DNA from: Vibrio sp. JPW-9-11-11
GTDB taxonomy: Bacteria > Pseudomonadota > Gammaproteobacteria > Enterobacterales > Vibrionaceae
Length of the DNA: 64,000 nt
Assembly: GCF_013369335.1 (NCBI RefSeq)
Contig: NZ_SZQJ01000036.1
Coordinates: 620,001 to 684,000 of the forward strand
Reading direction: 5' to 3'
The translations under genes and the position numbers were made by a program. The notes under the pieces are model-generated. The model made no database searches and was not told the origin of the DNA. It saw nothing but the letters and a program-made list of their open reading frames with translations. Positions 26,071 to 33,667 of this stretch are shown one piece after another (within the stretch, counting starts at the first letter, position 1; the number at the start of each line of letters is the position of its first letter).

Positions 26071-26775
26071 ATGAAGAAACTACTTATGGGGTTGGTGACT
26101 GTCATTGCACTCTGTACATCAATGGTTCCCCTCACTCAAGCTGAAGAAGCGTCTGCGATAGCCCGTGGTGGACGACTGTATGATAAATGGTTCAAGGTGA
26201 CAGGGGCTCCAAAGCCAGCGGAAACACATAAGTCTTGGCCTGCATCCAATAGCAAAAAGAAAGGCGACGTTACTTGGCGCTGTAAATCTTGTCATGGTTG
26301 GGATTTGCTTGGTAAGGATGGCGCATATTCGAAAGGATCTTATCAAACGGGAATCAAAGGATTACAAGATTCGGCGGGCGCTCCTTTAAATGAAATAATT
26401 GCAGTAATTAAAGACGACATTCACGCTATGTCTGGCATGATGAGTGAACAAGATTACAATGATCTGGCGCTTTTTGTTAGTAAAGGACAGGTTGACATGA
26501 GCGCTGTAATCAATCCAGACAAAACCGTGAACGGTAATGTCGAGCAGGGAGAAGCTTATTACAATACACTATGCGCTTCATGCCATGGGAAAGATGGAAC
26601 GCTGCCTAGCGACTTACCTGCTCCATTGGGAAAAATAGTCAGTAGTAATCCTTGGGAAGGGTTATTCAAAATAATGAACGGTCAACCTGATGAGGCTATG
26701 CCAGCTATGAGAGCACTGCCGCTAGAAGTATCAGCGGATATTCTTTCATATATCGTAACTCTGCAGCAAAAATAG
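26071..26775 (+). CDS. Periplasmic di-haem cytochrome c
   Basis: A 234-residue protein with a signal peptide (cut after LTQA). It has two class-I-like domains with haem sites CKSCH (71-75) and CASCH (168-172). Candidate distal methionines are in MSGMM (about 120-124) and the MPAM region near the end. GGRLYDKWF and SHGWD-like blocks are typical of small electron-transfer cytochromes. The ribosome-binding site is AAGGGAAAGGG. It is probably the electron partner of the NapC/NirT cytochrome encoded 84 bp downstream. Confidence 0.88.
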   Translation: MKKLLMGLVTVIALCTSMVPLTQAEEASAIARGGRLYDKWFKVTGAPKPAETHKSWPASNSKKKGDVTWRCKSCHGWDLLGKDGAYSKGSYQTGIKGLQDSAGAPLNEIIAVIKDDIHAMSGMMSEQDYNDLALFVSKGQVDMSAVINPDKTVNGNVEQGEAYYNTLCASCHGKDGTLPSDLPAPLGKIVSSNPWEGLFKIMNGQPDEAMPAMRALPLEVSADILSYIVTLQQK

Positions 26776-26859
26776 GTTTAACCGAATTTTATCCAGTAGT
26801 CCCTGGACGAACTGTTCAGGGACTGTTCTATCCAGTGAGCAAACAATAGAGACAAGACT

Positions 26860-27414
26860 ATGTGGAAGCTGTGTCCGCGAAATAAAGGTTTTGCTTGGTG
26901 GCCTTTTTTAGTTGGGATAAGCATCGGAGTAATATTACTTGGTGCTTTCCATATAGTGTTGGAAAAAACCAGTACAACCGATTTTTGCGTTTCTTGCCAT
27001 GGAATGAAAACGGTGTATCAAGAATACCAAGAGTCCATTCACTTTAATAATCCATCAGGCGTTCGAGCTAGCTGTTCAGACTGCCATGTCCCTCAAGAGT
27101 TCTTCGCTAAGGTTTGGCGCAAGATTAAAGCTTCACGAGAAGTCTACCATGCCTTGGTAGGGACTATTGATACACCAGAAAAATTTGAAGAGCATCGATT
27201 AGATATGGCTCAGCGAGTTTGGGCTGAAATGCTAGAAAACGACTCTCGTGAGTGCAGAAATTGTCACACCTATCACGCGATGGATTTTCCAAGTCAGAGT
27301 CTAAGAGCGAGAGAGAAGATGGAAAGTGCCATGTTGGAAGAAAGGACCTGTATAGAATGTCACAAGGGCATAGCACATACCAAGCCATATTCTGAAGATG
27401 AGTTTGATGATTAG
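26860..27414 (+). CDS. NapC/NirT-family membrane-anchored tetrahaem cytochrome c
   Basis: A 184-residue protein with one N-terminal helix (WWPFLVGISIGVILLGAF) and four haem sites, CVSCH, CSDCH, CRNCH and CIECH. This is the standard NapC/NrfH/TorC-N layout, which takes electrons from quinol and passes them to periplasmic reductases. No reductase lies next to it; the only partner in sight is the di-haem cytochrome upstream. The terminal oxidoreductase must be elsewhere, or the pair forms a stand-alone quinol-oxidising branch. Confidence 0.92.
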   Translation: MWKLCPRNKGFAWWPFLVGISIGVILLGAFHIVLEKTSTTDFCVSCHGMKTVYQEYQESIHFNNPSGVRASCSDCHVPQEFFAKVWRKIKASREVYHALVGTIDTPEKFEEHRLDMAQRVWAEMLENDSRECRNCHTYHAMDFPSQSLRAREKMESAMLEERTCIECHKGIAHTKPYSEDEFDD

Positions 27415-27461
27415 TTTTCAAGAACTAATGGGGTCAGGTGTGTGAACGATTCAACAGGGTC

Positions 27462-27611
27462 ATGCACAGCTATTGCTTGATGACCAATCACTTGTTAGTC
27501 GAAACGCCCGATGGCAACTTAAGCAAAGGGATGAGGCAATTGGTCTGCACTATTCAAGAATCAGCGAATAGTGTCAAAGGCAAGATCTGCCCCCGTACTT
27601 TTGCGTATTGA
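27462..27611 (+). pseudogene. Y1 (IS200/REP-type) transposase relic
   Basis: An open stretch of 49 codons reads HSYCLMTNHLLVETPDG and continues NLSKGMRQL. This is the conserved core of Y1-transposase/RAYT proteins, where the HUH-like core and 'NLS+GM+QLN' block are adjacent. Both ends of the protein are missing, and one codon of the usual NHYHLL-type motif appears lost. GGGGTCAGG at 27430 and GATCTGCCCCC at 27584 look like remnants of the element's ends. Confidence 0.7.
27572..27594 (+). repeat. Right copy of the direct repeat bracketing the cytochrome genes
   Basis: TGTCAAAGGCAAGATCTGCCCCC lies inside the transposase relic and is related to 25931-25949. Such ends are plausible recognition sequences of REP-associated transposases. 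The assignment is tentative. Confidence 0.4.
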
Positions 27612-27775
27612 TATTTGGAGTCAGTTGTTGCTCATACACGACATTCTTTGCCTTTTTAGCCAATCGTTTTGCATATCGAGACAGCGAGGAAAATATGAAG
27701 GGACGATCATGGAATGAAAATTATTAAGTTATTATTATCGCTCCAAATCCAATATACGTGAAAATATAAATATCA

Positions 27776-28621
27776 ATGAAACTAAATAAAACACTAATTT
27801 TTATTCTTCTCCCTTCTGGTATGTCGTTATCAGTGAGTGCCGCAAATTTTTCAGAACAACCCTTTTGGCAACACTATAAAACAACGTCGACTGTTTCTGC
27901 GCAGTCAACTTCGGGAACTGCTTCTAAAAATGGCAGTAATCAGCACGTGTCAGGTCAAAATCTTTCTGTTGATTCAGTGACAGTTGGTCGCTTAGGGAAT
28001 AGTACCTATATTTCTTTTATCGAGGCCGTTGTCGGTAAACTAAACGGGACTGAGAGAGGCCATGAGCAAACGCCTTATGGAAGGGAGTTACTAGAAGTGA
28101 GTGGTTTATTTAGCCAGTTATGGTCTGTTAACTCTTCTCTCCAGCTAGGCTGGAACTATTATGGCATTGACCGCAATCTTACCCATACGGACACCGGGAA
28201 GTTCGGCTATAGTTTAGGGTCGTTAGGGGGCAGCGCCAACTATACCTGGAATGAGTGGTCGTTCATGCCAGTATTAAACTACGTATTTACGGCGAAACTG
28301 GGTAAAGATGGATTAATGGACTTAGGCGAAAGCGAGTTCGATGGCTTCTTTTTCTACCCGAGGGTTAGCCGAAAATTTTCAAGCAATGGTGCTAGTTTTA
28401 TGGTTGGCTCTGAGTACTTCAGAGGTTCAAATGATGAAGGCACAGATGTTAATTATCTGAAGGGCGTTGCCAAAATAACATCGCCAATCGGTAGTAGTGA
28501 AAGCTGGTCGGTAACAGGCAAGTTAACACATATCTCATATTCATCTTTCGACTATTTTGGTATTGACATGAACCCTTACCAAGATACATCGGTATCGTTC
28601 GGAATTAAGTATAATTGGTAA
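27776..28621 (+). CDS. Putative outer-membrane beta-barrel protein
   Basis: A 281-residue protein with a signal peptide (MKLNKTLIFILLPSGMSLSVSA, then ANFS). The strands are amphipathic and rich in aromatic residues and serine, and the protein ends with a tryptophan (SFGIKYNW) as outer-membrane barrels do. I do not recognise the family; it could be an autotransporter-like or nutrient-specific barrel. It is unlike its neighbours in being AT-rich. It has a weak ribosome-binding site and stands alone downstream of the cytochromes. Confidence 0.65.
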   Translation: MKLNKTLIFILLPSGMSLSVSAANFSEQPFWQHYKTTSTVSAQSTSGTASKNGSNQHVSGQNLSVDSVTVGRLGNSTYISFIEAVVGKLNGTERGHEQTPYGRELLEVSGLFSQLWSVNSSLQLGWNYYGIDRNLTHTDTGKFGYSLGSLGGSANYTWNEWSFMPVLNYVFTAKLGKDGLMDLGESEFDGFFFYPRVSRKFSSNGASFMVGSEYFRGSNDEGTDVNYLKGVAKITSPIGSSESWSVTGKLTHISYSSFDYFGIDMNPYQDTSVSFGIKYNW

Positions 28622-28819
28622 TTGTGTTCTAAAATAAACAATAATGAATTTCTGAATTGACAGAGGTTATTGTCTAGGGATTATTAATTGAATTTTAATA
28701 TAAATGATCTAATTTAATTGTTCTAGCGATTAATTTTTTATTTTAAAAAATAATATGGTAAGTTCCCTGATTGCTAATTTTTTACTTTGCAGTCAAAATT
28801 CGTTAGATTTATACGGTTA

Positions 28820-28962
28820 TAATTAGCGAGTGCAAACAGACTTATATTAATTCTATTTATAATCATTGGGATAAATGACGGATGAAAGCATATTAACTAA
28901 GGTTAGGTCTTGCCGTTTGCTTCCCAAGGGAAATGGTCTAGCTTTTAGCTAGGCCATTTTTG
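28820..28962 (+). ncRNA. Candidate small RNA ending in an orphan terminator
   Basis: A clear terminator (28933-28962) has no gene upstream for 300 bp on the plus strand. Just before it is a small hairpin TTCCC-AA-GGGAA (28921-28932). A TTATAATT element near 28818-28824 could serve as -10 box, but the -35 is poor. A free-standing transcript of 100-140 nt is a reasonable guess; it does not match any Vibrio sRNA that I recognise. Confidence 0.3.
28933..28962 (+). terminator. Orphan rho-independent terminator
   Basis: ATGGTCTAGC-TTTTA-GCTAGGCCAT pairs over 10 bp with one G-T wobble and is followed by TTTTTGTCT. The nearest plus-strand gene ends 310 bp upstream. Confidence 0.75.
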
Positions 28963-29149
28963 TCTATAACACAGCAAGTTGATCGAACTCTTAGGGCAGA
29001 TGTGTGCAGAAAGGCAAGACTTAAGCTCATACTCCCTCTCTTTTATCCCCAAAAACTGTCCGTATTTGTCGTGGGCACTCTTCGCTATACTTCGCGCAAT
29101 TTTACAAAAAGCTCTGGATTTACGCTCCAGTTCGCTAAAAGGATAAAAC

Positions 29150-30130
29150 ATGACAGATTACGTAGTATGCGCACTGTACAAATTTGTGCGTCTTGAAGAT
29201 TATGTGGAACTTCGTGAGCCACTAAAGGCCTTGATGGAGAAGCATGAAGTCCGTGGTACGCTCTTGCTAGCCAATGAAGGGATCAACGGTACGGTCGCCG
29301 CTCGCCGCGAAGGTATTGATGCGCTTCTTGCGTGGTTTCGACAAGACTCTCGCCTTGCAGACATCGTGTACAAAGAGTCGTTCGATGCAAACCAACCCTT
29401 TAACCGCACTAAAGTTAAGCTCAAGAAAGAGATTGTAACCTTAGGTGTGGAGGGGATAGACCCGCGCCACGTGGTTGGTACATACGTGAAGCCAAATGAG
29501 TGGAACGAACTCATCTCAGATCCTGAGGTGTTCGTTGTCGATACACGTAATGACTACGAAATCGAAATCGGGACATTTAAACACGCCGTTAACCCAAAAA
29601 CGGAGACGTTTCGTGAGTTTCCTGACTATGTCGCTGAAAACATGGATCCAGCCAAGCACAAAAAAGTGGCGATGTTCTGTACCGGCGGGATCCGCTGTGA
29701 GAAGTCGACCGCGTATATGAAAGAGCAAGGCTTTGAAGAGGTGTACCACTTAGAAGGCGGGATTCTTAAATACCTTGAAGAAGTGCCTCAAGAAGAGAGC
29801 CTGTGGCAAGGTGACTGTTATGTTTTCGATGGCCGTGTGGCGGTCAATCACCAGTTAGAAAAAAGCGGTTACGATATGTGTAACGCTTGCCGACTGCCTA
29901 TTACTGAAGAAGAGATGGCGTCAGATGCGTATGAAAAAGGCGTCAGCTGCCCCAAATGCATTGACAAGCATACTGATGAGCAAAAAGCTCGATTCCGCGA
30001 ACGTGAAAAACAAGTCCAGCTTGCTAAGCAACGAGGGGAAACTCACGTAGGTGGTGAAGCGGATCAAGTCATCGCTCAGCGTAGAAGAGAGAAACTTGCC
30101 CGAAAAGAGCAGCAAAGAAAGTCAAAATAG
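29150..30130 (+). CDS. trhO: tRNA uridine(34) hydroxylase TrhO (rhodanese-domain YceA family)
   Basis: A 326-residue protein with an N-terminal ferredoxin-like acylphosphatase-type domain (ANEGINGTVAA), a rhodanese domain with active cysteine in FCTGGIRCEKST, and a C-terminal cysteine-rich zinc motif (CNACRLP...CPKC). This matches TrhO/YceA, which makes 5-hydroxyuridine at tRNA wobble position 34 using oxygen and prephenate-independent chemistry. The basic tail (RRREKLARKEQQRKSK) fits RNA binding. It is a single gene with a leader and a terminator. Confidence 0.93.
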   Translation: MTDYVVCALYKFVRLEDYVELREPLKALMEKHEVRGTLLLANEGINGTVAARREGIDALLAWFRQDSRLADIVYKESFDANQPFNRTKVKLKKEIVTLGVEGIDPRHVVGTYVKPNEWNELISDPEVFVVDTRNDYEIEIGTFKHAVNPKTETFREFPDYVAENMDPAKHKKVAMFCTGGIRCEKSTAYMKEQGFEEVYHLEGGILKYLEEVPQEESLWQGDCYVFDGRVAVNHQLEKSGYDMCNACRLPITEEEMASDAYEKGVSCPKCIDKHTDEQKARFREREKQVQLAKQRGETHVGGEADQVIAQRRREKLARKEQQRKSK

Positions 30131-30151
30131 TCTTACCATTTTCACTTCTAT

Positions 30152-30178
30152 CCCCTTTGCATCGATGCAAGGGGGTTA
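30152..30178 (+). terminator. Terminator downstream of trhO
   Basis: CCCCTTTGCATCGATGCAAGGGG (with one bulged T) is followed by GTTATTATTT. The stem is fairly strong. Confidence 0.65.
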
Positions 30179-30227
30179 TTATTTCGAGAAGAAGTGGGTA
30201 AAGCACTCCTAAAACATATTGCAGAGT

Positions 30228-30258
30228 AAAAAGCAGGCTTTCAATCATAGAAAGCCCA
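30228..30258 (-). terminator. Terminator downstream of aacS
   Basis: On the minus strand GGGCTTTC-TATGATT-GAAAGCCT is followed by GCTTTTTACT. It lies 15 bp past the aacS stop codon. Confidence 0.75.
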
Positions 30259-30272
30259 CTTTTGGTGGCGGT

Positions 30273-32273
30273 TTAACTCACAGGTAGCTGCTGATACTGC
30301 GCAATTTCATTGAGTGCTTCTGGGTTGGCTATCGCGCTCAAGTTTTGCACTGCCTGACCGTGCAGCACTTGCTTTGCCGCAAGCTCGACTAACTTACCTG
30401 ACTTGGTTTTCGGAATGTCGTTGATGGCGTATATCTCAGCCGGAACATGACGAGGCGAGCATTGCGTTCGAAGTGTGTGGCGAATGGTTTGCGTGAGGTC
30501 ATCATCCAAGGTGTGGGTGGCCGCCAGTTGAACAAAGAGCACCACTTTTTCATCGCCTTCGACGCGTCGTGCAACGGCAATTGAGTCTTGGATTTGAGGC
30601 AATTGGTTCACCTGCTGATAGATTTCCGCGGTGCCGATACGAACGCCGCCTGGATTAAGGGTTGCATCGCTTCGCCCATAGAAGGTGACCCCTCCACGCG
30701 AGTTGATTTCGACATCGTCACCATGATGCCAAGCATCAGCGTACTTATCCCAGTAGGCTTTATGGTAGCGTTCACCGTCGTCGTGCCAAAACCCAAGAGG
30801 TTGATTAGGAAAGCTGTTACGGCACACCAATTCACCTCGCTGGTTAACGACCTCTTGTCCCGCTGGGTCAAATACCGCGACATCCATGCCCAGCCCCGCG
30901 CCTTGGCATTCGCCGCGATACACTGGCGAGATAGGATTGCCGATGACAAAACAGCCACAAATATCGGTGCCACCAGAGATAGACGCGAGGTGTACATCAA
31001 CTTTTATCGATGAGTAAACGAAATCGTACTGTTCGGGATAGAGCACTGAGCCGGTAGAGCAGAGGGTTCTTAGGCTGTCCAAGGAGTAGCAACTGCTCGG
31101 GTTAAACTGGCTCTTTTGCAGTGCTTCAAGGTACTTGGCAGAGGTGCCAAATAGAGTCACTTTGGCTTCCTGCGCTAGTTGCCATAGCGCGTTAGGATTT
31201 GGATACATTGGGCTGCCATCGAAGATGACTAAGGTTGCGCCGCTGGCGAGCGCAGAAACGTGCCAGTTCCACATCATCCAACCACAGGTCGTGTAGTAGA
31301 ACACGCGGTCTTTGGGTTGAACATCACAATGCAACTGATGCTCTTTAAGGTGGTTTAACACGGTGCCACCCACAGAATGCACGATACATTTAGGCTTACC
31401 AGTGGTACCTGATGAATAGAGCACAAACAATGGATCGTTAAAGCCAATGCGTTCGAAATCTATGCCTCGTGGTAAAAAACTGGCCAGGATCGCCTCCCAG
31501 TCAGAGAAGGCTTCACCATGGTCTTCGCGTGATAAGTCGGTTTGCAAATAGTCTATCTGGCAAGTGTTGACTAGGCTGGGCAGCGCATCGGAGATTTGGC
31601 GGTTTTTTTCCTCGATGTGGTAGGTTTTACCGTTAAAGTCGTAGCCATTACAGCAAAACAAAACTTTGGGATGAACTTGGCCGAAGCGCTCAATGACACT
31701 TTCAGCGCCAAAGTCGGGTGAAGTGGATGTCCAAATGGCGCCTAAACTGGTCGCGGCAAGCATCGCGATAACGGTTTCTGGCATATGCGGCAGGTAGCCA
31801 GCCACTACATCGCCTTTTTCGACGCCATTATGTTTTAACCACTGCTGTAAAATAGACACTTGGTCACACACATCTTGCCAAGAGAGCTGGCGGTTTTCCC
31901 CGCGTTCGTTTTTAAACCAGATGGCGATGTCATCGGGGGCTTGAAAAGAGTAGGCGAGTAAATTTTCGGCGTAGTTGAGCTGCGACTGAGGGAACCAAAT
32001 GGTATCTCGGCTTGGGTTAAATGCGCCCCATTTGGCTAATCCTTCACCTAAGATACAGTCACCTTTGTAGCCGATGACGTCACAAAACTGCCAGATCTCT
32101 AGCCAAAAATCCTTTTTATAGTCGATGGACCAGCGGTGTAAGTCCGCGTAGTTTTCGATTATATCGCCTTGAATATTAACGTGTTTTATGAATTGGCTTA
32201 AGTTTGACGACTCGATTCTCTCACTGCATGGTACCCAAATTGGGGCAGAGAAACTTGGCTCTGGGTTGGTCAT
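30273..32273 (-). CDS. aacS: Acetoacetate-CoA ligase
   Basis: A 666-residue adenylate-forming enzyme. The AMP-binding loop is VLYSSGTTGKPKC, the adenylation core FTYYTTCGWMMWNWHVSAL is specific for acetoacetyl-CoA synthetases, and the C-terminal catalytic lysine is in KTKSGKLVE. It activates acetoacetate to acetoacetyl-CoA and connects ketone-body or polyhydroxybutyrate turnover to central metabolism. It is a single gene, divergent from phhAB. Acetoacetate also arises from tyrosine breakdown, which makes the neighbourhood with phenylalanine hydroxylase sensible. Confidence 0.93.
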   Translation of the reverse strand: MTNPEPSFSAPIWVPCSERIESSNLSQFIKHVNIQGDIIENYADLHRWSIDYKKDFWLEIWQFCDVIGYKGDCILGEGLAKWGAFNPSRDTIWFPQSQLNYAENLLAYSFQAPDDIAIWFKNERGENRQLSWQDVCDQVSILQQWLKHNGVEKGDVVAGYLPHMPETVIAMLAATSLGAIWTSTSPDFGAESVIERFGQVHPKVLFCCNGYDFNGKTYHIEEKNRQISDALPSLVNTCQIDYLQTDLSREDHGEAFSDWEAILASFLPRGIDFERIGFNDPLFVLYSSGTTGKPKCIVHSVGGTVLNHLKEHQLHCDVQPKDRVFYYTTCGWMMWNWHVSALASGATLVIFDGSPMYPNPNALWQLAQEAKVTLFGTSAKYLEALQKSQFNPSSCYSLDSLRTLCSTGSVLYPEQYDFVYSSIKVDVHLASISGGTDICGCFVIGNPISPVYRGECQGAGLGMDVAVFDPAGQEVVNQRGELVCRNSFPNQPLGFWHDDGERYHKAYWDKYADAWHHGDDVEINSRGGVTFYGRSDATLNPGGVRIGTAEIYQQVNQLPQIQDSIAVARRVEGDEKVVLFVQLAATHTLDDDLTQTIRHTLRTQCSPRHVPAEIYAINDIPKTKSGKLVELAAKQVLHGQAVQNLSAIANPEALNEIAQYQQLPVS

Positions 32274-32498
32274 GACATCCTCGTCTTATGGTTCTCCGTT
32301 ATTGGATTAAGCTTTGATGAAATAATGGCCAAAGTCAAACTTATCGGGTGACAACAGATGGCTGAAAAATAAGAAGAAAGCCGTCAAATGTAAACAAAGT
32401 GTTACACCGGGATGGGGTGACTGAGTCGCTTGGTTAAATTGTCAGCGCTGCAACATGGCGATAGGCTGAATGTGAAGGAATTGTTAATGGAGCTAGGT

Positions 32499-33290
32499 AT
32501 GGTGCAATATCATTCAAAACCGGTCAATGATCAGGGCTTGGTTGACTGGAGTGTCGAAGAAGATCGCGTGTGGCGAGACTTGGTCAAACGGCAATTGCAC
32601 CTAGTGGAACAACGCGCGTGCAAAGAGTATTTGGCAGGCTTACGCTTGCTCGATTTACCCCTCGAACGAGCCCCGCAAATCGTTGACATCAACGAGGTGC
32701 TAGCTAGTGCGACGGGGTGGCAGATCGAGCCTGTACCTGCATTGATCAACTTCGACCGATTTTTCGCCTTGTTGGCGGAGAAAAAGTTCCCAGTGGCGAC
32801 GTTTCTGCGCAGCCGAGAGGAGTTTGACTATCTCCAAGAGCCGGATTTTTTCCATGAAATCTTTGGCCACTGTGCCATGTTGACTAACCCCGAGTTTGCC
32901 GAGTTTACGCACACCTACGGTCAGCTGGGACGCGATGCCAGTGATAAAGAACGCGTGTACTTGGCTCGGTTATATTGGTTTACGGTTGAGTTTGGGTTGG
33001 TTAAACAGGGTGACGAAACCAAGATTTATGGTGGAGGGATTCTTTCTTCCCCTGGAGAAACGTTGTACGCATTGGATGACCCTAAGGCAAAGCGGGAAAC
33101 ATTTGATATTCATACCGTATTACGAACCCCCTATCGTATCGATATTATGCAGCCAGAGTATTTTGTGTTGGATGATATTCAGCAGTTATACCAACTCAGT
33201 CGAATGGATTTGATGTTTCACGTTAAACAGGCGATGAAAGCTGGCCTGCTCCCCCCATTATTTGAACCAAAGGAAGTGACTCATGCTTGA
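32499..33290 (+). CDS. phhA: Phenylalanine 4-monooxygenase
   Basis: A 263-residue non-haem iron enzyme that hydroxylates L-phenylalanine to L-tyrosine with tetrahydrobiopterin. The iron ligands are in FFHEIFGHCAML (two His) and YWFTVEFGL (Glu). The longest frame starts at a TTG (32430), but an ATG at 32499 is preceded by GGAG 7 bp upstream and gives the family's usual length and the start MVQYHSKPVNDQG. It overlaps phhB by 8 bp, which supplies the pterin recycling step. Confidence 0.92.
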   Translation: MVQYHSKPVNDQGLVDWSVEEDRVWRDLVKRQLHLVEQRACKEYLAGLRLLDLPLERAPQIVDINEVLASATGWQIEPVPALINFDRFFALLAEKKFPVATFLRSREEFDYLQEPDFFHEIFGHCAMLTNPEFAEFTHTYGQLGRDASDKERVYLARLYWFTVEFGLVKQGDETKIYGGGILSSPGETLYALDDPKAKRETFDIHTVLRTPYRIDIMQPEYFVLDDIQQLYQLSRMDLMFHVKQAMKAGLLPPLFEPKEVTHA

Positions 33291-33612
33291 TGAATTGCGC
33301 TGTGAAGCGTGTACTAGTAGTGCGGTGGCATTAGGTGCCGAAGAGAGACGATTATTGCTCACTGAACTCGATGGTTGGCAACTGCTCGAACGCGATGGGA
33401 TTCCGCAACTTGAAAAAGTGTACAAGTTTAAGAACTATAAAATGGCCTGGGCCTTTGCCAATAAAGTCTCGCAGCTGGCAGAAGAAGAGTTTCATCACCC
33501 ATCTGTGTTACTCGAGTGGGGTAAAGTGACGGTCACTTGGTGGAGTCACTCTATCAAAGGTCTGCATCAAAATGATTTTATATGCGCAGCTAAGTGTGAT
33601 CGGCTCGATTAA
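33283..33612 (+). CDS. phhB: Pterin-4-alpha-carbinolamine dehydratase
   Basis: A 109-residue protein. The catalytic HHP motif is in EEFHHPSVL, and the conserved tail is VTVTWWSHSIKGLHQNDF. It dehydrates the carbinolamine formed by PhhA and so regenerates the cofactor. It overlaps phhA by 8 bp and is followed by a strong terminator. Confidence 0.95.
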   Translation: MLDELRCEACTSSAVALGAEERRLLLTELDGWQLLERDGIPQLEKVYKFKNYKMAWAFANKVSQLAEEEFHHPSVLLEWGKVTVTWWSHSIKGLHQNDFICAAKCDRLD

Positions 33613-33637
33613 GTCACCTGCCTATTCACTATTAAAG

Positions 33638-33667
33638 CTAAAGCCTGCCCATGACAGGCTTTTTTTA
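33638..33667. terminator. Terminator between phhB and the GGDEF-EAL gene
   Basis: AAAGCCTG-CCCATGA-CAGGCTTTTTTT: a 7-8 bp stem followed by a run of seven T. It separates convergent genes. Confidence 0.85.

Larger units (their letters stand above)
28622..29149. other. AT-rich intergenic region upstream of trhO
   Basis: A 528-bp stretch. The left 250 bp are extremely AT-rich with no ORF that I can support. The middle holds a possible small RNA with terminator (listed separately). The right end carries the trhO leader, with GGATAAA as ribosome-binding site. Confidence 0.5.

Noticed and set aside
27430..27600. A working REP-associated transposase element
   Set aside because: Only a 49-codon core remains, and the terminal repeats are degraded.
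30588..31013. 141-residue plus-strand frame and 130-residue minus-strand frame inside aacS
   Set aside because: Both overlap the conserved AMP-binding enzyme and have no independent support.
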